From Chloroflexi bacterium 13_1_40CM_65_17 (GTDB taxonomy: Bacteria > Chloroflexota > Dormibacteria > Dormibacterales > Dormibacteraceae), in assembly GCA_001917815.1 (NCBI GenBank), contig MNES01000088.1, positions 1 through 40,419 of the forward strand: 40,419 nucleotides of DNA, written 5' to 3'. Every line of letters starts with the position of its first letter. Positions within the stretch are counted from its first letter, which is position 1. The notes beneath the pieces were generated by a model, which worked only from the letters and a program-made list of their open reading frames with translations, did not search any database and was not told the origin of the DNA. Positions 23,810 to 32,328 of this stretch are shown here, in pieces. Both the position numbers and the translations under genes were made by a program.

Positions 23810-24360
23810 GGCGCTTTCCGGAGCTTCCGCGACAGGAACGGCGAGTCCCAGCAAAACCGCAACGGCTTTCCCGCCCATTCGCCTGAGCTCTCGACCCCAA
23901 TCCGCCGCGTGACGTAAACCCGGCGCCGGGGAGCGTGATCGTCGACGAGGTAAAGGTGCGGCGGCTTCAACGCCACGCCGTTCAGGCGGCGATCGATGTC
24001 GAGCGCGCGGCACACGAGGCCGGGCCCGCTTGCGCGTCCCACGCCAGGGCCCGGCTCGATGGCGCGCACGAGCACCGCCTGCGGGGTGCCAGCCGATCGC
24101 GTCACGAAGTTGAGGCAGTGGTGCATCCCATACGTGAGGTAGACGTAGGCATGGCCCGGTGGTCCATACATCACCTCGGTGCGCGGTGTCCGGCGCCCGC
24201 CCGCGGAGTGCGCGGCAAGGTCGTCCGGCCCGAGGTAGGCCTCAACCTCGACCAGCCGGCCCCAGACGCGGAGGCCATCGATCTCCCGTACCAGGAGCTT
24301 GCCCAGCACGGCGCGCGCGACGGCGAGCGTGTCGCGATCGAAGAAGTCGGGGCCGAGCAC
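23806..24360 (-). CDS. DNA-3-methyladenine glycosylase (AAG/MPG family)
   Basis: The product is 184 residues, the normal bacterial AAG size. Motifs include FFDRDTLAVARAVLGKLLV, the catalytic Glu in VEVEAYLGPDDLAAHS, and MYGPPGHAYVYLTYGMHHCLN near the intercalating region. The end contains IGVESSGEWAGKPLRF. It excises alkylated purines such as 3-methyladenine and probably hypoxanthine to begin base-excision repair. I choose GTG 24360, preceded by GGGAGA, which gives MLGPDFFDRDT, the usual family start. No other start fits better. The cyclase gene ends 55 nt upstream. Confidence 0.87.
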   Translation of the reverse strand: MLGPDFFDRDTLAVARAVLGKLLVREIDGLRVWGRLVEVEAYLGPDDLAAHSAGGRRTPRTEVMYGPPGHAYVYLTYGMHHCLNFVTRSAGTPQAVLVRAIEPGPGVGRASGPGLVCRALDIDRRLNGVALKPPHLYLVDDHAPRRRVYVTRRIGVESSGEWAGKPLRFCWDSPFLSRKLRKAP

Positions 24361-24373
24361 GGCGCCGTGGTCT

Positions 24374-24392
24374 CCCGCGACTGCGTCGCGGG
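24374..24392. repeat. Hairpin between the cyclase and glycosylase genes
   Basis: CCCGCGAC (24374-24381) and GTCGCGGG (24385-24392) pair perfectly with a 3-nt loop. It is 14 nt upstream of the glycosylase GTG on the minus strand. It could limit read-through or hinder ribosome access. No T-tract follows. Confidence 0.4.
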
Positions 24393-24415
24393 GGCCCCAG
24401 AGGACGGCTACTTCC

Positions 24416-25861
24416 TTATCCAGAAACGCCCTGCGCGCGCGGGGTTCCAGCCTTCTTGCGGTTCGCGTGGCGGCGCCGCTTGTCGACGTACAGAGCTTTG
24501 TCAGCGATTTGATACATCGCCTCCCAGTCCATCCCAGGCCTCCAGGCGACCACGCCGATGCTGAACTCAACTGGCACCGGAGTCTTGGAGAGCCGGTTGA
24601 GCTCCTCGAGGGAGGCGCGCACGCGGGCGCCGACTTCGTTGGCGTGGCGCTCGTCAGCGTCGGGCATAGCCACACCGAATTCATCACCACCGAGCCGGCC
24701 GCAGGTATCGGTGGCACGCACTGCTCGCTGGAGCTCGTGCGCCAGGACGCGGATCGCCTCGTCGCCGACGTGATGACCCTGTGAATCGTTGATCTCTTTC
24801 AGGTTGTCGAGGTCGATCATCATCAGCGCCAGGCGGCGCTTGTGCCGCTGAGCGGCGGCCACGGCCCTGTCGATCGCGCGCTCGAACTCCGGCCGATTGG
24901 CGAGCCCGGTGAGGAAGTCGGTCCGAGCTTCCTTCGTGTGCTGCCGGGCGCGGTCGAGGGCGACGGCGATCTGGTCTGCGACCGCGGCGACGAACTCGAG
25001 GTCGCTGGGCTCGAACGTTCGCGGCAGACGGGTCGCTACCGTCATGGCGCCGAGCAGGACTCCCTTCGTGCGCAGCTCGGCGCGGATGGCGCTCCACTCG
25101 CCGGTGATGCGGTCGACGCGTGACTCGGCCGGCCCCGAAGCGACCTCCACCACGCGCACGCGTGCCCCGAGGCGGCCCGATTCGAACTCCTCTTCCTCGC
25201 CGGGCTGCAGACCCAAGGTTTTCGCAAGCGCCAACCGCGCTCCTTCGCGCGTCCACACTGCGCCGGCCTGCAGGCGCAGCACCTTGAGCGTCTCTCGAAG
25301 ACCAACCTCGGCAATCTCGGTTACGTCGAGGGAGCGCCCAAGCGCGCTCGCGATGTGATAAAGGCCGTACAGCTCGCTCTGGCGAGCGCGGTAGCGCGCT
25401 TCGGTGTAGTCGAGATAGCCCCGGATGAAGCTCGAGTTGAGGTGTTCGACCACGTCGCCCAAGCGACTCTGAGCGAGCAGCAGCACCTCGTCGGCGAACT
25501 CATTGCCGGACATCTCCTCGGTGACCCGGGCAAGAACCGACCGGCGGAACACGGCAAGGCCCTCCATGACCGACTCGAGGGGGATCCCCTTTTCCGCATA
25601 TCGGCGCGACGCTTCGCGGGCGAGCGCGTAGTACTGCTGCCAAGGCACGCGCGAGTCTGCGCGGAGGGAGCGGAACAGGATCTCGAGGAAGCCGACCGAT
25701 GTACGCACGAGCTCGTCGATCGACCCGCCGTCCTTCTGCATCCTGAGCAGCTCAGGCTCGAGTGTGCGCACCGACTCGGCGACCACCTGGCCGCTGTCCC
25801 TGGAGTCAGCGGAAAGTCGGTCCGCGAGCCCGCTCAGAAGGTCGCTAGCGCGCTCGGTCAT
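24416..25861 (-). CDS. GAF-GGDEF diguanylate cyclase
   Basis: The product is 481 residues. The N-terminal ~160 residues form a helical sensor-like bundle (VRTSVGFLEILFRSLR, GIPLESVMEGLAVFRRSV) similar to RsbRD/PucR N-terminal domains. A GAF domain follows at about 165-300. The GGDEF domain has an intact active site GGDEF at 391-395. RATD five residues before it matches the RxxD inhibitory site, so c-di-GMP synthesis with product feedback is expected. There is no EAL domain and no membrane helix, so it is a cytoplasmic enzyme. It starts at ATG 25861, divergent from the aldolase gene. Confidence 0.87.
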   Translation of the reverse strand: MTERASDLLSGLADRLSADSRDSGQVVAESVRTLEPELLRMQKDGGSIDELVRTSVGFLEILFRSLRADSRVPWQQYYALAREASRRYAEKGIPLESVMEGLAVFRRSVLARVTEEMSGNEFADEVLLLAQSRLGDVVEHLNSSFIRGYLDYTEARYRARQSELYGLYHIASALGRSLDVTEIAEVGLRETLKVLRLQAGAVWTREGARLALAKTLGLQPGEEEEFESGRLGARVRVVEVASGPAESRVDRITGEWSAIRAELRTKGVLLGAMTVATRLPRTFEPSDLEFVAAVADQIAVALDRARQHTKEARTDFLTGLANRPEFERAIDRAVAAAQRHKRRLALMMIDLDNLKEINDSQGHHVGDEAIRVLAHELQRAVRATDTCGRLGGDEFGVAMPDADERHANEVGARVRASLEELNRLSKTPVPVEFSIGVVAWRPGMDWEAMYQIADKALYVDKRRRHANRKKAGTPRAQGVSG

Positions 25862-25947
25862 GAGGCTGCACTATAGAGTGACGCTTGCGGATTGGTGAAC
25901 CTGCGGGGTCCTGCAAACCGCACTAACCAAATGTGTAAGAGGAATTG

Positions 25948-27024
25948 ATGGCTACAGTTACAAAGGGGACGTCGGCAAAGTTGGAGGAGATCCTGGGCGG
26001 CGACGCCGCTGACCTCCTTGGGCACAAATGCCAAACCGTGCCCGCTTCGCAGCTCCACCTCCCCGGTCCCGATTTCGTGGACAGGATCTGGAAAGACAGC
26101 GACCGGCCGACGCGAGTACTTCGCAGCCTGCAGTCGCTGTTCGAGCACGGCCGGCTGTCCGGCACGGGCTATCTGTCGATCCTGCCCGTCGACCAGGGGA
26201 TTGAGCACACCGCGGGGTCTTCGTTTGCGCCCAATCCGATCTATTTCGACGGCGAGAAAATCGTCGAGCTCGCGATCGAGGGAAATTGCAACGCGGTGGC
26301 GTCGACCTTCGGCATCCTCGGCTCTGTCGCGCGCCGCTACGCGCACCGCATCCCGTTCATCTGCAAGATAAACCATAACGAGCTCTTGATGTACCCGACC
26401 AAGTACGACCAGATTTTGTTTGGAACTGTCAAAGAAGCCTGGGAGCTTGGCGCCGTGGCGCTCGGAGCCACCGTCTATTTCGGGTCCGCCGAATCCGACC
26501 GGCAGCTGCAGGAGATCGCGGTCGCCTTCCATGCGGCCCATGAGCTGGGCATGGCCACCGTCCTGTGGTGCTACCTGCGCAACTCGGCTTTCAAGAAAGA
26601 CGGCGTCAACTACGAGACCGCCGCGGACCTCACGGGTCAGGCCAACCACCTGGGGGTCACGATCGAAGCCGACATCATCAAGCAGAAGCTGCCGGACAGC
26701 AACCGCGGCTTCGAGGTCATCGGTTTCGGGAAGACCGCACCGGGCATGTACGACAAGCTGGCAACCGACCACCCCATCGACCTCTGCCGGTACCAGGTGA
26801 TCAACTGCTACATGGGCCGGGCCGGCCTCATCAACTCGGGCGGCGAGTCCCACGGGGCGAGCGACCTCAAGGAGGCAGTCCGCACAGCGGTGATCAACAA
26901 GCGGGCGGGCGGCATGGGCCTGATCAGTGGTCGCAAATCTTTCCAGCGCCCGATGAAGGAGGGAGTCGAGTTACTGCACGCGATTCAGGACGTGTACCTG
27001 AACCCGACGGTGACCATCGCCTGA
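25948..27024 (+). CDS. fbaB: Fructose-bisphosphate aldolase class I (FbaB/DhnA type)
   Basis: The product is 358 residues, in the FbaB range. The start of the TIM barrel is seen as [22 protein letters not shown], followed by [23 protein letters not shown] and VLWCYLRNS. The C-terminal phosphate-binding strand is near INSGGES and [20 protein letters not shown]. It splits fructose-1,6-bisphosphate through a Schiff-base lysine in glycolysis and gluconeogenesis. AGAGGAATT precedes the ATG. The stop TGA overlaps a CTG that appears to start the next gene. Confidence 0.9.
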   Translation: MATVTKGTSAKLEEILGGDAADLLGHKCQTVPASQLHLPGPDFVDRIWKDSDRPTRVLRSLQSLFEHGRLSGTGYLSILPVDQGIEHTAGSSFAPNPIYFDGEKIVELAIEGNCNAVASTFGILGSVARRYAHRIPFICKINHNELLMYPTKYDQILFGTVKEAWELGAVALGATVYFGSAESDRQLQEIAVAFHAAHELGMATVLWCYLRNSAFKKDGVNYETAADLTGQANHLGVTIEADIIKQKLPDSNRGFEVIGFGKTAPGMYDKLATDHPIDLCRYQVINCYMGRAGLINSGGESHGASDLKEAVRTAVINKRAGGMGLISGRKSFQRPMKEGVELLHAIQDVYLNPTVTIA

Positions 27025-27710
27025 GGCTGGCCTTCCTCGGGACGGGAGCAGCGTTTTCCACCGACCGTTACAACGGAGCGGTGGTGGTCAACGGACGTCT
27101 TCTCCTGGATGGCGGCGCGCCGCTGCTGCCGCACATGCAGCGAGTCGGTGTTGATCCCGGTGCAATCGACGTCGTATTCCTGACGCACTTTCACGGCGAT
27201 CACACATTGGGCTTGCCCACCTTCGTGCTGCATCGCGTCTTCGTCGATGAGCGCCCGCTGACCTTTGTCGGGCCAGAAGGCGTTGAAGAGAGGCTGGAGG
27301 CGCTTTGGGACGTGAGCTGGGGCCCTGACTGGAAGAAGGTCATGCGTCCGAAGTTCAAGGTGACCTACGAGACAGCGCAACCATCTGGCACGGCGGCGGG
27401 ATACAAATACCAAACCGTGAGGCTGGATCACGGCTCGAGCGGCAGCAACGGCTATCGCATCGAGGTCAACGGCCGCCTGCTCGCCTATTCCGGCGACACG
27501 GAGGCGACCGCTCCATTGGACACTCTGGTATACGGGGCCGACGTAGCGATCGTCGAGGCGACCGGACCGGGAGACGTCTTCAGCCACATGAGCTGGGAAA
27601 ACGCCGCCGACTTGAAACGCCGGCACCCCAAGACGAAGTTCATGTTCAACCATCTCTATTCCGGCACCGTCGAGGATGCGGTGAACGACCTTCAGGTGGT
27701 CGAGGTCTGA
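27021..27710 (+). CDS. Metallo-beta-lactamase-fold hydrolase with probable CTG start
   Basis: The product is 229 residues of the RNase Z-like MBL group. It begins [19 protein letters not shown] and contains the metal motif [12 protein letters not shown]. An Asp in [11 protein letters not shown] and a C-terminal FNHLYSGT His supply further ligands. It should hydrolyse an ester or phosphodiester; the substrate is unknown. The natural first residue is encoded by CTG at 27021, in the overlap CTGA with the aldolase stop. No ATG, GTG or TTG fits upstream. The next start downstream (GTG in [12 protein letters not shown]) would remove the first strand. CTG initiation with coupling is the simplest reading. 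Confidence 0.83.
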   Translation: MRLAFLGTGAAFSTDRYNGAVVVNGRLLLDGGAPLLPHMQRVGVDPGAIDVVFLTHFHGDHTLGLPTFVLHRVFVDERPLTFVGPEGVEERLEALWDVSWGPDWKKVMRPKFKVTYETAQPSGTAAGYKYQTVRLDHGSSGSNGYRIEVNGRLLAYSGDTEATAPLDTLVYGADVAIVEATGPGDVFSHMSWENAADLKRRHPKTKFMFNHLYSGTVEDAVNDLQVVEV

Positions 27711-27928
27711 AGCCCGCGAACTTTGCGGGCGCCGTGGTCGGAATCGTCGCCGGCGCCCTGGTGCTGGTGGGTTTCATCGGTCTCGGTCTACTCCTGACGA
27801 GCCGCGTCGCAAACGCGGTGCCGGCCGTGGTCCTCGCCATTGCGGGTGCGTACGCTGCTTGGCTCGTGGGAGTGATCGTCTACGGCGCGGTCCGCGGCAG
27901 CGATGGTCAAGAAGCGCAGCAGCGCTGA
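27707..27928 (+). CDS. Small two-TM membrane protein
   Basis: The product is about 73 residues from a CTG that overlaps the MBL stop (CTGA), reading [19 protein letters not shown] at 27734 is a standard start nine codons downstream but lacks a clear SD and would fall inside the first helix. Two hydrophobic segments lie at about 7-30 and 38-62. I do not recognise a family. A GCCCGC/GCGGGC hairpin spans 27712-27730. The end overlaps the next gene by 26 nt. Confidence 0.5.
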   Translation: MKPANFAGAVVGIVAGALVLVGFIGLGLLLTSRVANAVPAVVLAIAGAYAAWLVGVIVYGAVRGSDGQEAQQR

Positions 27929-28322
27929 CTTATACTCGACGCGACCGCTGCTCGACAAGCTGGGCGTCAAACCCGGCTCCAAAGTGGCGGTTGTCAACCT
28001 CGACGACCCGGCCTTAGTAAAGCTCGTTCGCGAGCGGACCGCCGACATCGTCATCGGCAAGCCGCGCTCGAAGGTGGACCTCGTGTTCCTCGGCGCCAGC
28101 ACCTTCTCGGAGCTGCGTAGGCTGGACGACGCTAAGAAATGGATCGAGCCCAACGGTGCCGTCTGGGTCGTGCGCCCGAAGGGTGGTCGCAGCGAGTTGC
28201 GCGACACTGACCTGATCGAGGCGGGGCTCGCCGCGGGTCTCGTCGACAACAAGATCGCCAGCTTCTCCGACACTCACGGCGCCATGCGCTTTGTCTACCG
28301 ACTTCGGGATCGCCCGCAGTGA
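27903..28322 (+). CDS. DUF3052-like protein
   Basis: The product is 139 residues. It begins with a short basic tail, then STRPLLDKLGVKPGSKVAVVNL, a middle segment DLVFLGASTFSELRRL, then IEPNGAVWVVRPKG and AAGLVDNKIASFSDTHGAMRFVYR. This layout matches my memory of the DUF3052 family, common in actinobacteria and of unknown function. The ATG at 27903 overlaps the previous gene. The stop is overlapped by the GTG of the following acetyltransferase (GTGA). Confidence 0.72.
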   Translation: MVKKRSSADLYSTRPLLDKLGVKPGSKVAVVNLDDPALVKLVRERTADIVIGKPRSKVDLVFLGASTFSELRRLDDAKKWIEPNGAVWVVRPKGGRSELRDTDLIEAGLAAGLVDNKIASFSDTHGAMRFVYRLRDRPQ

Positions 28323-28798
28323 CCATCCAGCTGCGCGCTGCTGAAAAAGGCGATGTGCCGGTGATCGCGGAGCTCATTCGAGGACTCGCGCGCTACGAGA
28401 AGCTCGCCGACCAGGTGGAGATGACAGACGAGCTCCTTGCCGCCGGTCTGTTCGGCGAGCGCCCTTACGCGGAGGTGGTCCTGGCCGAGGAGGGCGGCCG
28501 ACCGGTGGGATTCGCATTGTTCTTTCACAACTTCTCGACCTTCCTCGGACAGCCCGGGATCTATCTCGAGGACCTGTTCGTGCTTCCCGAGCAACGAGGA
28601 CGCGGAATTGGCCGCATGCTGCTCGAGCACCTGGCTCGCCTCGCGGTAGAGCGCGGGTGCGGGCGCCTGGAGTGGGCGGTTCTCGACTGGAACCGCGACG
28701 CGATCGGCTTCTATGAGAGCCTTGGCGCGCGGCCGAACTCTGAATGGACGGTCTACCGCCTCACCGGCGAGGCGCTCACCGGCCTTGCCCGACAATAG
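28319..28798 (+). CDS. GNAT N-acetyltransferase
   Basis: The product is 159 residues, a complete single GNAT domain. The N-terminal TIQLRAAEKGDVPVIAELIRGLARYEKL resembles diamine/thialysine acetyltransferases. YLEDLFVLPEQRGRGIGRMLLEHLA is the acetyl-CoA-binding loop, and WNRDAIGFYESLGARP closes the fold. It may acetylate a polyamine or related amine. The start is GTG overlapping the DUF3052-like stop by 4 nt, so it belongs to the same transcription unit. Confidence 0.86.
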   Translation: MTIQLRAAEKGDVPVIAELIRGLARYEKLADQVEMTDELLAAGLFGERPYAEVVLAEEGGRPVGFALFFHNFSTFLGQPGIYLEDLFVLPEQRGRGIGRMLLEHLARLAVERGCGRLEWAVLDWNRDAIGFYESLGARPNSEWTVYRLTGEALTGLARQ

Positions 28799-28806
28799 CC
28801 GGGTAC

Positions 28807-29100
28807 ATGGAGATCCTGCGACCGAAGAAGCTCGAGACTCATCCTGGCGACCAGGTGATCCCGTGGGCGCGGCGCCAGCTTGAGCTGGCTGGCGAGATCC
28901 TGGACAACCCCGGCGGGGGCCTCCTTTTCGCGACCCAGACGATCGGGCAGGTGCGGGCGGATCTCCAGGAACGCGACCCTGAACGATGGGAAGAGGTCGT
29001 GGCGATCCTGGAGCGGGCTGAGGACGAGGCCGTGCACCGGGAGTTCGTGAAGTCGCGCCAGTTGATCGTTGAGGCGCTGCAGAAGCTTTCGTCTAAGTGA
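28807..29100 (+). CDS. Hypothetical small helical protein
   Basis: The product is 97 residues. It is highly charged and helical in appearance (ERDPERWEEVVAILERAEDEAVHREFVKSRQLIVEALQKL), with no membrane segment. I do not recognise a family. The ATG at 28807 lies 8 nt after the GNAT stop. The stop overlaps the UppP GTG start by 4 nt, implying co-translation with undecaprenyl-diphosphatase. Confidence 0.65.
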   Translation: MEILRPKKLETHPGDQVIPWARRQLELAGEILDNPGGGLLFATQTIGQVRADLQERDPERWEEVVAILERAEDEAVHREFVKSRQLIVEALQKLSSK

Positions 29101-29969
29101 CCCTGGCGCAGGCGCTCTTCATGGGCCTGCTTCAAGGCGCCACAGAGCTGTTCCCGGTTTCATCGCTCGGCCACTCCGTGATCATCCCCAGCCTTCTGCA
29201 CTGGAAGTTCAAGCAATCGGACCCAACCTTCGTGCCTTTCCTCGTCCTGCTGCATCTCGGCACGGCCGGCGCCCTGCTGGTGCTCTACCGGGTCCAGTGG
29301 ATCGCAATCACCCGTGGCTTCTTCACCGCCGCCGTGCGCGGTCGCATCACGACCGGGCCGGAGCGACTGGCCATGCTGCTGCTGACCGGCACGATCCCCG
29401 CCGGAATCCTCGGCGTGTTCTTTGAAACGCGCATCAAGTCGCTGTTCGCCAGCCCATACGTTGCTGCTGGGTTTTTGGTCGTCAACGGGGTTCTGCTGCT
29501 CGGGTTTGAGCAGCTCAGGCGGCGCGCGGAACGGCGCGCGGCGCTCGAGTCCAAACCACGCGCCGAGCAAGAGCAGAGCTTCTCGGAGGCCGAGCGCATC
29601 AGCTTTGTCGCCGCCGCCCTGATCGGGGCGTGCCAGGCCCTGGCGTTCTTCCCGGGAATTTCTCGTTCTGGAGTCACCATCGGCGGCGGCTTGCTGGCCG
29701 GGCTGCGACATCAAGAGGCAGCCCGTTTCTCTTTTCTTCTGGCGACGCCGGTGATCCTGGCCGCCGGGCTCGTCGAGGTGCCCCAGCTCTTCGCGAGCGG
29801 GGTGCCGGTTGTCGAGTACCTGGTAGCCGCGGCTCTATCGGGCGGAGCGGCGTATGCGAGCGCGCGATTTCTCTTGCGCTACTTTCGATCGGGAAGGCTT
29901 GACCCATATGGCTGGTACTGCGCCGCCGCGGGGCTGCTCAGCCTTGGACTGTTAGCCTTGAACCTGTGA
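29097..29969 (+). CDS. uppP: Undecaprenyl-diphosphatase (BacA/UppP)
   Basis: The product is 290 residues with about eight hydrophobic segments. The two family motifs are present: GLLQGATELFPVSSLGHSVIIP near the N-terminus (Glu and the SSxGH patch) and FFPGISRSGVTIGGGLLAG in the second half. It dephosphorylates undecaprenyl diphosphate to recycle the lipid carrier for cell-wall synthesis and can give bacitracin resistance. A charged loop (RRRAERRAALESKPRAEQEQSFSEAER region) separates the halves. The GTG start is in a GTGA overlap. Confidence 0.92.
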   Translation: MTLAQALFMGLLQGATELFPVSSLGHSVIIPSLLHWKFKQSDPTFVPFLVLLHLGTAGALLVLYRVQWIAITRGFFTAAVRGRITTGPERLAMLLLTGTIPAGILGVFFETRIKSLFASPYVAAGFLVVNGVLLLGFEQLRRRAERRAALESKPRAEQEQSFSEAERISFVAAALIGACQALAFFPGISRSGVTIGGGLLAGLRHQEAARFSFLLATPVILAAGLVEVPQLFASGVPVVEYLVAAALSGGAAYASARFLLRYFRSGRLDPYGWYCAAAGLLSLGLLALNL

Positions 29970-30166
29970 AATCGAACACGCTCGCAATCGGATTCGGAAT
30001 CCTCGCGCTTGTATTTATCGTGGTCGCCGCACTCTACGGTCTCGGAGTGCTGCAGATTCTTACCTCCACGACGTCGGGCCCGCATGTCAAGCATGCGATC
30101 CTCTTCGCAGTCCTCGCCATTGCCAGCTTGATCGCGGCCAACTTCACTCGCGAGAGGGCGGTCTAG
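29966..30166 (+). CDS. Small two-TM membrane protein
   Basis: The product is 66 residues with hydrophobic helices at about 6-31 and 43-60, joined by a polar loop containing GPHVKH. The GTG start overlaps the UppP stop (GTGA). The stop TAG shares CTAG with the convergent oxidoreductase stop. I recognise no named family. It may be an accessory of the cell-envelope genes upstream. Confidence 0.6.
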   Translation: MKSNTLAIGFGILALVFIVVAALYGLGVLQILTSTTSGPHVKHAILFAVLAIASLIAANFTRERAV

Positions 30167-31677
30167 CGCGCAGATCCCGCCAGCCGGGTCGGCACCTGGA
30201 GACCCGTCGTGTCCTTGTCGCCCACGCGCGACTCTTCGTGGTAAATCGCGTCGGCGTTGACCTTCCAGGGATCGAAACCGCCGCCTGTTGCGATGTTCCT
30301 CGCCACCAGGAGCGCGGTCATCATCGAGTGGTCCTGGTTGTTGTACTTGTGCATGCCATTGCGCCCGGCCAGGTGGAGGTTGGGAAGCTCGGCGCGTAGG
30401 TAGTCGCGAACGATGTCGACCCTCGCCTGGTAAGCATCGTCGTAGACCGGATACGCCTTTCGCTGCCTGACCACGACACCATCGAAGATCTCCTCGGGGG
30501 TGCAGATGCCAAGCTGCGCGAGCTCCTTGCGCGCGCGGTCGATGAGCGCCTCGTCGGTGGACGTCCACAATCCGTCGCCTTCGAAGCAGAAGTATTCGAG
30601 TCCCAGGCATGTCTTGCTCTGGTCGGGAACCATGTCCGGGCTCCAGTTCTTGAAGTTCTGGATGCGCCCCACCTTGACCGTGGGATCGTGGACGTAGATC
30701 CAGTTGTCAGGGAAAACATCGGGCCGATCGATCATCACCGCGACGCTGATGAAATCGCGATAGGAAAGGCTGTCCGCGGCGCGGCGTACCCGCTCTGGCG
30801 GAGCGGGATCCAGGCATTGCATCAGCTCGCGGATGGGCATGCTGGAGATGAAGTCCGTGCCCTCGTGCTCCTCGATCGACCCCAACGCGGTTTTCGTCAC
30901 CACCGACCTAACCCGCCCGCGGTCGTGCTTGATGCGTTCCACAGCTCGTCCGAGCCGCACTGGGCGCCCCTTCTCGCGATGGATCTCGGCCACGCGCTCC
31001 CACATCTGACCGGGACCGAAGCGTGGATACCTGAAGCTGTCGATCAGCGTGGTCACCAGGTCGCCTCGATTGGCCGGGCGGCGGTGCGGCAGGAGGGCGC
31101 TCTTCAGGACGAGCCACATGTCGAGGCTCTTGATGCGCTGCGCCGCCCAGTCTGCGGACAGCTCCTTGGTGCTGATGCCCCACACCTTCTCCGTGTAGGT
31201 CTTGAAGAAGATGTTGTAGAGGCGCCAGCCGAACTGGTTCCGCACCCAGTCCTCGAAGCTTCGCGGATCCCGAATCGGTTGGACGCGGGCCCGCGCGTAG
31301 CTGGCCATGCAGAGGACTGTCTCCACCGGGCCGAGGTTCCAGAGGGCGTTGGCCGCCTTGAGCGGATACGCGAAATACCGACCCCGGTAGTAGATTCGCG
31401 ACAAGCGATCGCGCGTGAGCATCTCCGTGCCCAGGATCTCAGTCCAGAGATCTTCGACCTCCTGGTTCTTGGAGAAGAACCGGTGGCCGCCGATGTCGAA
31501 TCGGTAGCCCTTGTGCTCGACTGTGCGCGCAAGGCCACCGACGTACGTCGGGTCCTTCTCGATCACGGTGGTCGTCAGGCCGTGCTTCATGAGCTCGTAC
31601 GAAGCCGTCAGCCCGGCCGGGCCGGCGCCGATGACCACAACGTGTTGATGACCGTTCCGGGAACCCAAGTCGCGCAC
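30163..31677 (-). CDS. FAD-dependent oxidoreductase, UDP-galactopyranose-mutase-like
   Basis: The product is 504 residues. The FAD motif VVVIGAGPAGLTASYELMKHG is at residues 13-33, followed by EKDPTYVGGLARTVEHKGYRFDIGGHRFFSK, typical of the amine oxidase/UGM group. Further family-like text is TYTEKVWGISTKELSADWAAQRI and LAGRNGMHKYNNQDHSMMTALLVA at the FAD-closing end. Enzymes annotated this way often act in cell-surface sugar or lipid pathways. True UGM activity cannot be concluded: Glf is usually shorter, at about 370-400 residues. The GTG start has TTGATACT just upstream, so translation may be nearly leaderless. Confidence 0.84.
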   Translation of the reverse strand: MRDLGSRNGHQHVVVIGAGPAGLTASYELMKHGLTTTVIEKDPTYVGGLARTVEHKGYRFDIGGHRFFSKNQEVEDLWTEILGTEMLTRDRLSRIYYRGRYFAYPLKAANALWNLGPVETVLCMASYARARVQPIRDPRSFEDWVRNQFGWRLYNIFFKTYTEKVWGISTKELSADWAAQRIKSLDMWLVLKSALLPHRRPANRGDLVTTLIDSFRYPRFGPGQMWERVAEIHREKGRPVRLGRAVERIKHDRGRVRSVVTKTALGSIEEHEGTDFISSMPIRELMQCLDPAPPERVRRAADSLSYRDFISVAVMIDRPDVFPDNWIYVHDPTVKVGRIQNFKNWSPDMVPDQSKTCLGLEYFCFEGDGLWTSTDEALIDRARKELAQLGICTPEEIFDGVVVRQRKAYPVYDDAYQARVDIVRDYLRAELPNLHLAGRNGMHKYNNQDHSMMTALLVARNIATGGGFDPWKVNADAIYHEESRVGDKDTTGLQVPTRLAGSAR

Positions 31678-31747
31678 AGTATCAACGGTCCCGACGGCGG
31701 TCCGGTTCGGAAATTGCGATCAATTTCGGCTAGCTGAGCGGCGCCGC

Positions 31748-32254
31748 CTAGTTCAACGGCCCCTTCCGGCGCGCCTCCTCGACTTTGACCAAAGCCTCTC
31801 GGAGCTTCTCGATCCAGTCAGCCTGGTGCATCCCGACGAGCCGCACGCACCACGCGAGGGCGTCGCTTCGGCTGCGGGCGACTCCGCCCGCCACGAGCGT
31901 GTCGAGGATCGCCCGCTCGGGCATCCGAAGGCGGGTCATCACCGGAAGGCTGAGGGTCGTGAACACCCTCGTCTCCTCCCCGCAGCGAGCGCCCCAGGCC
32001 ACCTTGCGGCGGAAGCGCCGTTCGGCTTCGCGCGCGATCTTCACCCGCTCATCGCGCGTCTCCTCGCGGAAACGGTCGATTCGGGCCACGCGCGCCGCGG
32101 CGCGGGCTTCAGGAGCAGTTCCGCCGGCCAGCTCCACGTCTGGAAGGTCGCCGATCACGAGGATCTCCTCACTATCCGAGCTGACCTGAGGCGGGCCGGC
32201 GAACCAGGTTTTGGGCAGGCGGGCGGCGAACCAGGCGCCGATGTCCTCACTCAT
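31748..32254 (-). CDS. Conserved hypothetical protein with RHH-like C-terminus
   Basis: The product is 168 residues starting at MSEDIGAWFAARLP. The first half (WFAGPPQVSSDSEEILVIGDLPDVE) is a compact acidic domain. A charged Arg-rich helix (EETRDERVKIAREAERRFRRKVAW) follows, then a C-terminal LSLPVMTRLRMPERAILDTLV with VARSRSDALAWCVRLVG. The last part resembles ribbon-helix-helix proteins and similar sequences I recall from actinobacteria. No function is established. Two copies of TCATCGATT surround the start codon. Confidence 0.7.
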   Translation of the reverse strand: MSEDIGAWFAARLPKTWFAGPPQVSSDSEEILVIGDLPDVELAGGTAPEARAAARVARIDRFREETRDERVKIAREAERRFRRKVAWGARCGEETRVFTTLSLPVMTRLRMPERAILDTLVAGGVARSRSDALAWCVRLVGMHQADWIEKLREALVKVEEARRKGPLN

Positions 32255-32328
32255 CGATTGCTCATCGATTACATCATTACGCCCGGGCCCCCTCACCCGC
32301 AAGGCAGTGCAGCCCGATACTCACGCCG

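Noticed and set aside
32250-32272. Direct repeat TCATCGATT around the start of the hypothetical gene at 31748-32254
   Set aside because: Only two short copies, 11 nt apart, with no other sign of an operator or element.
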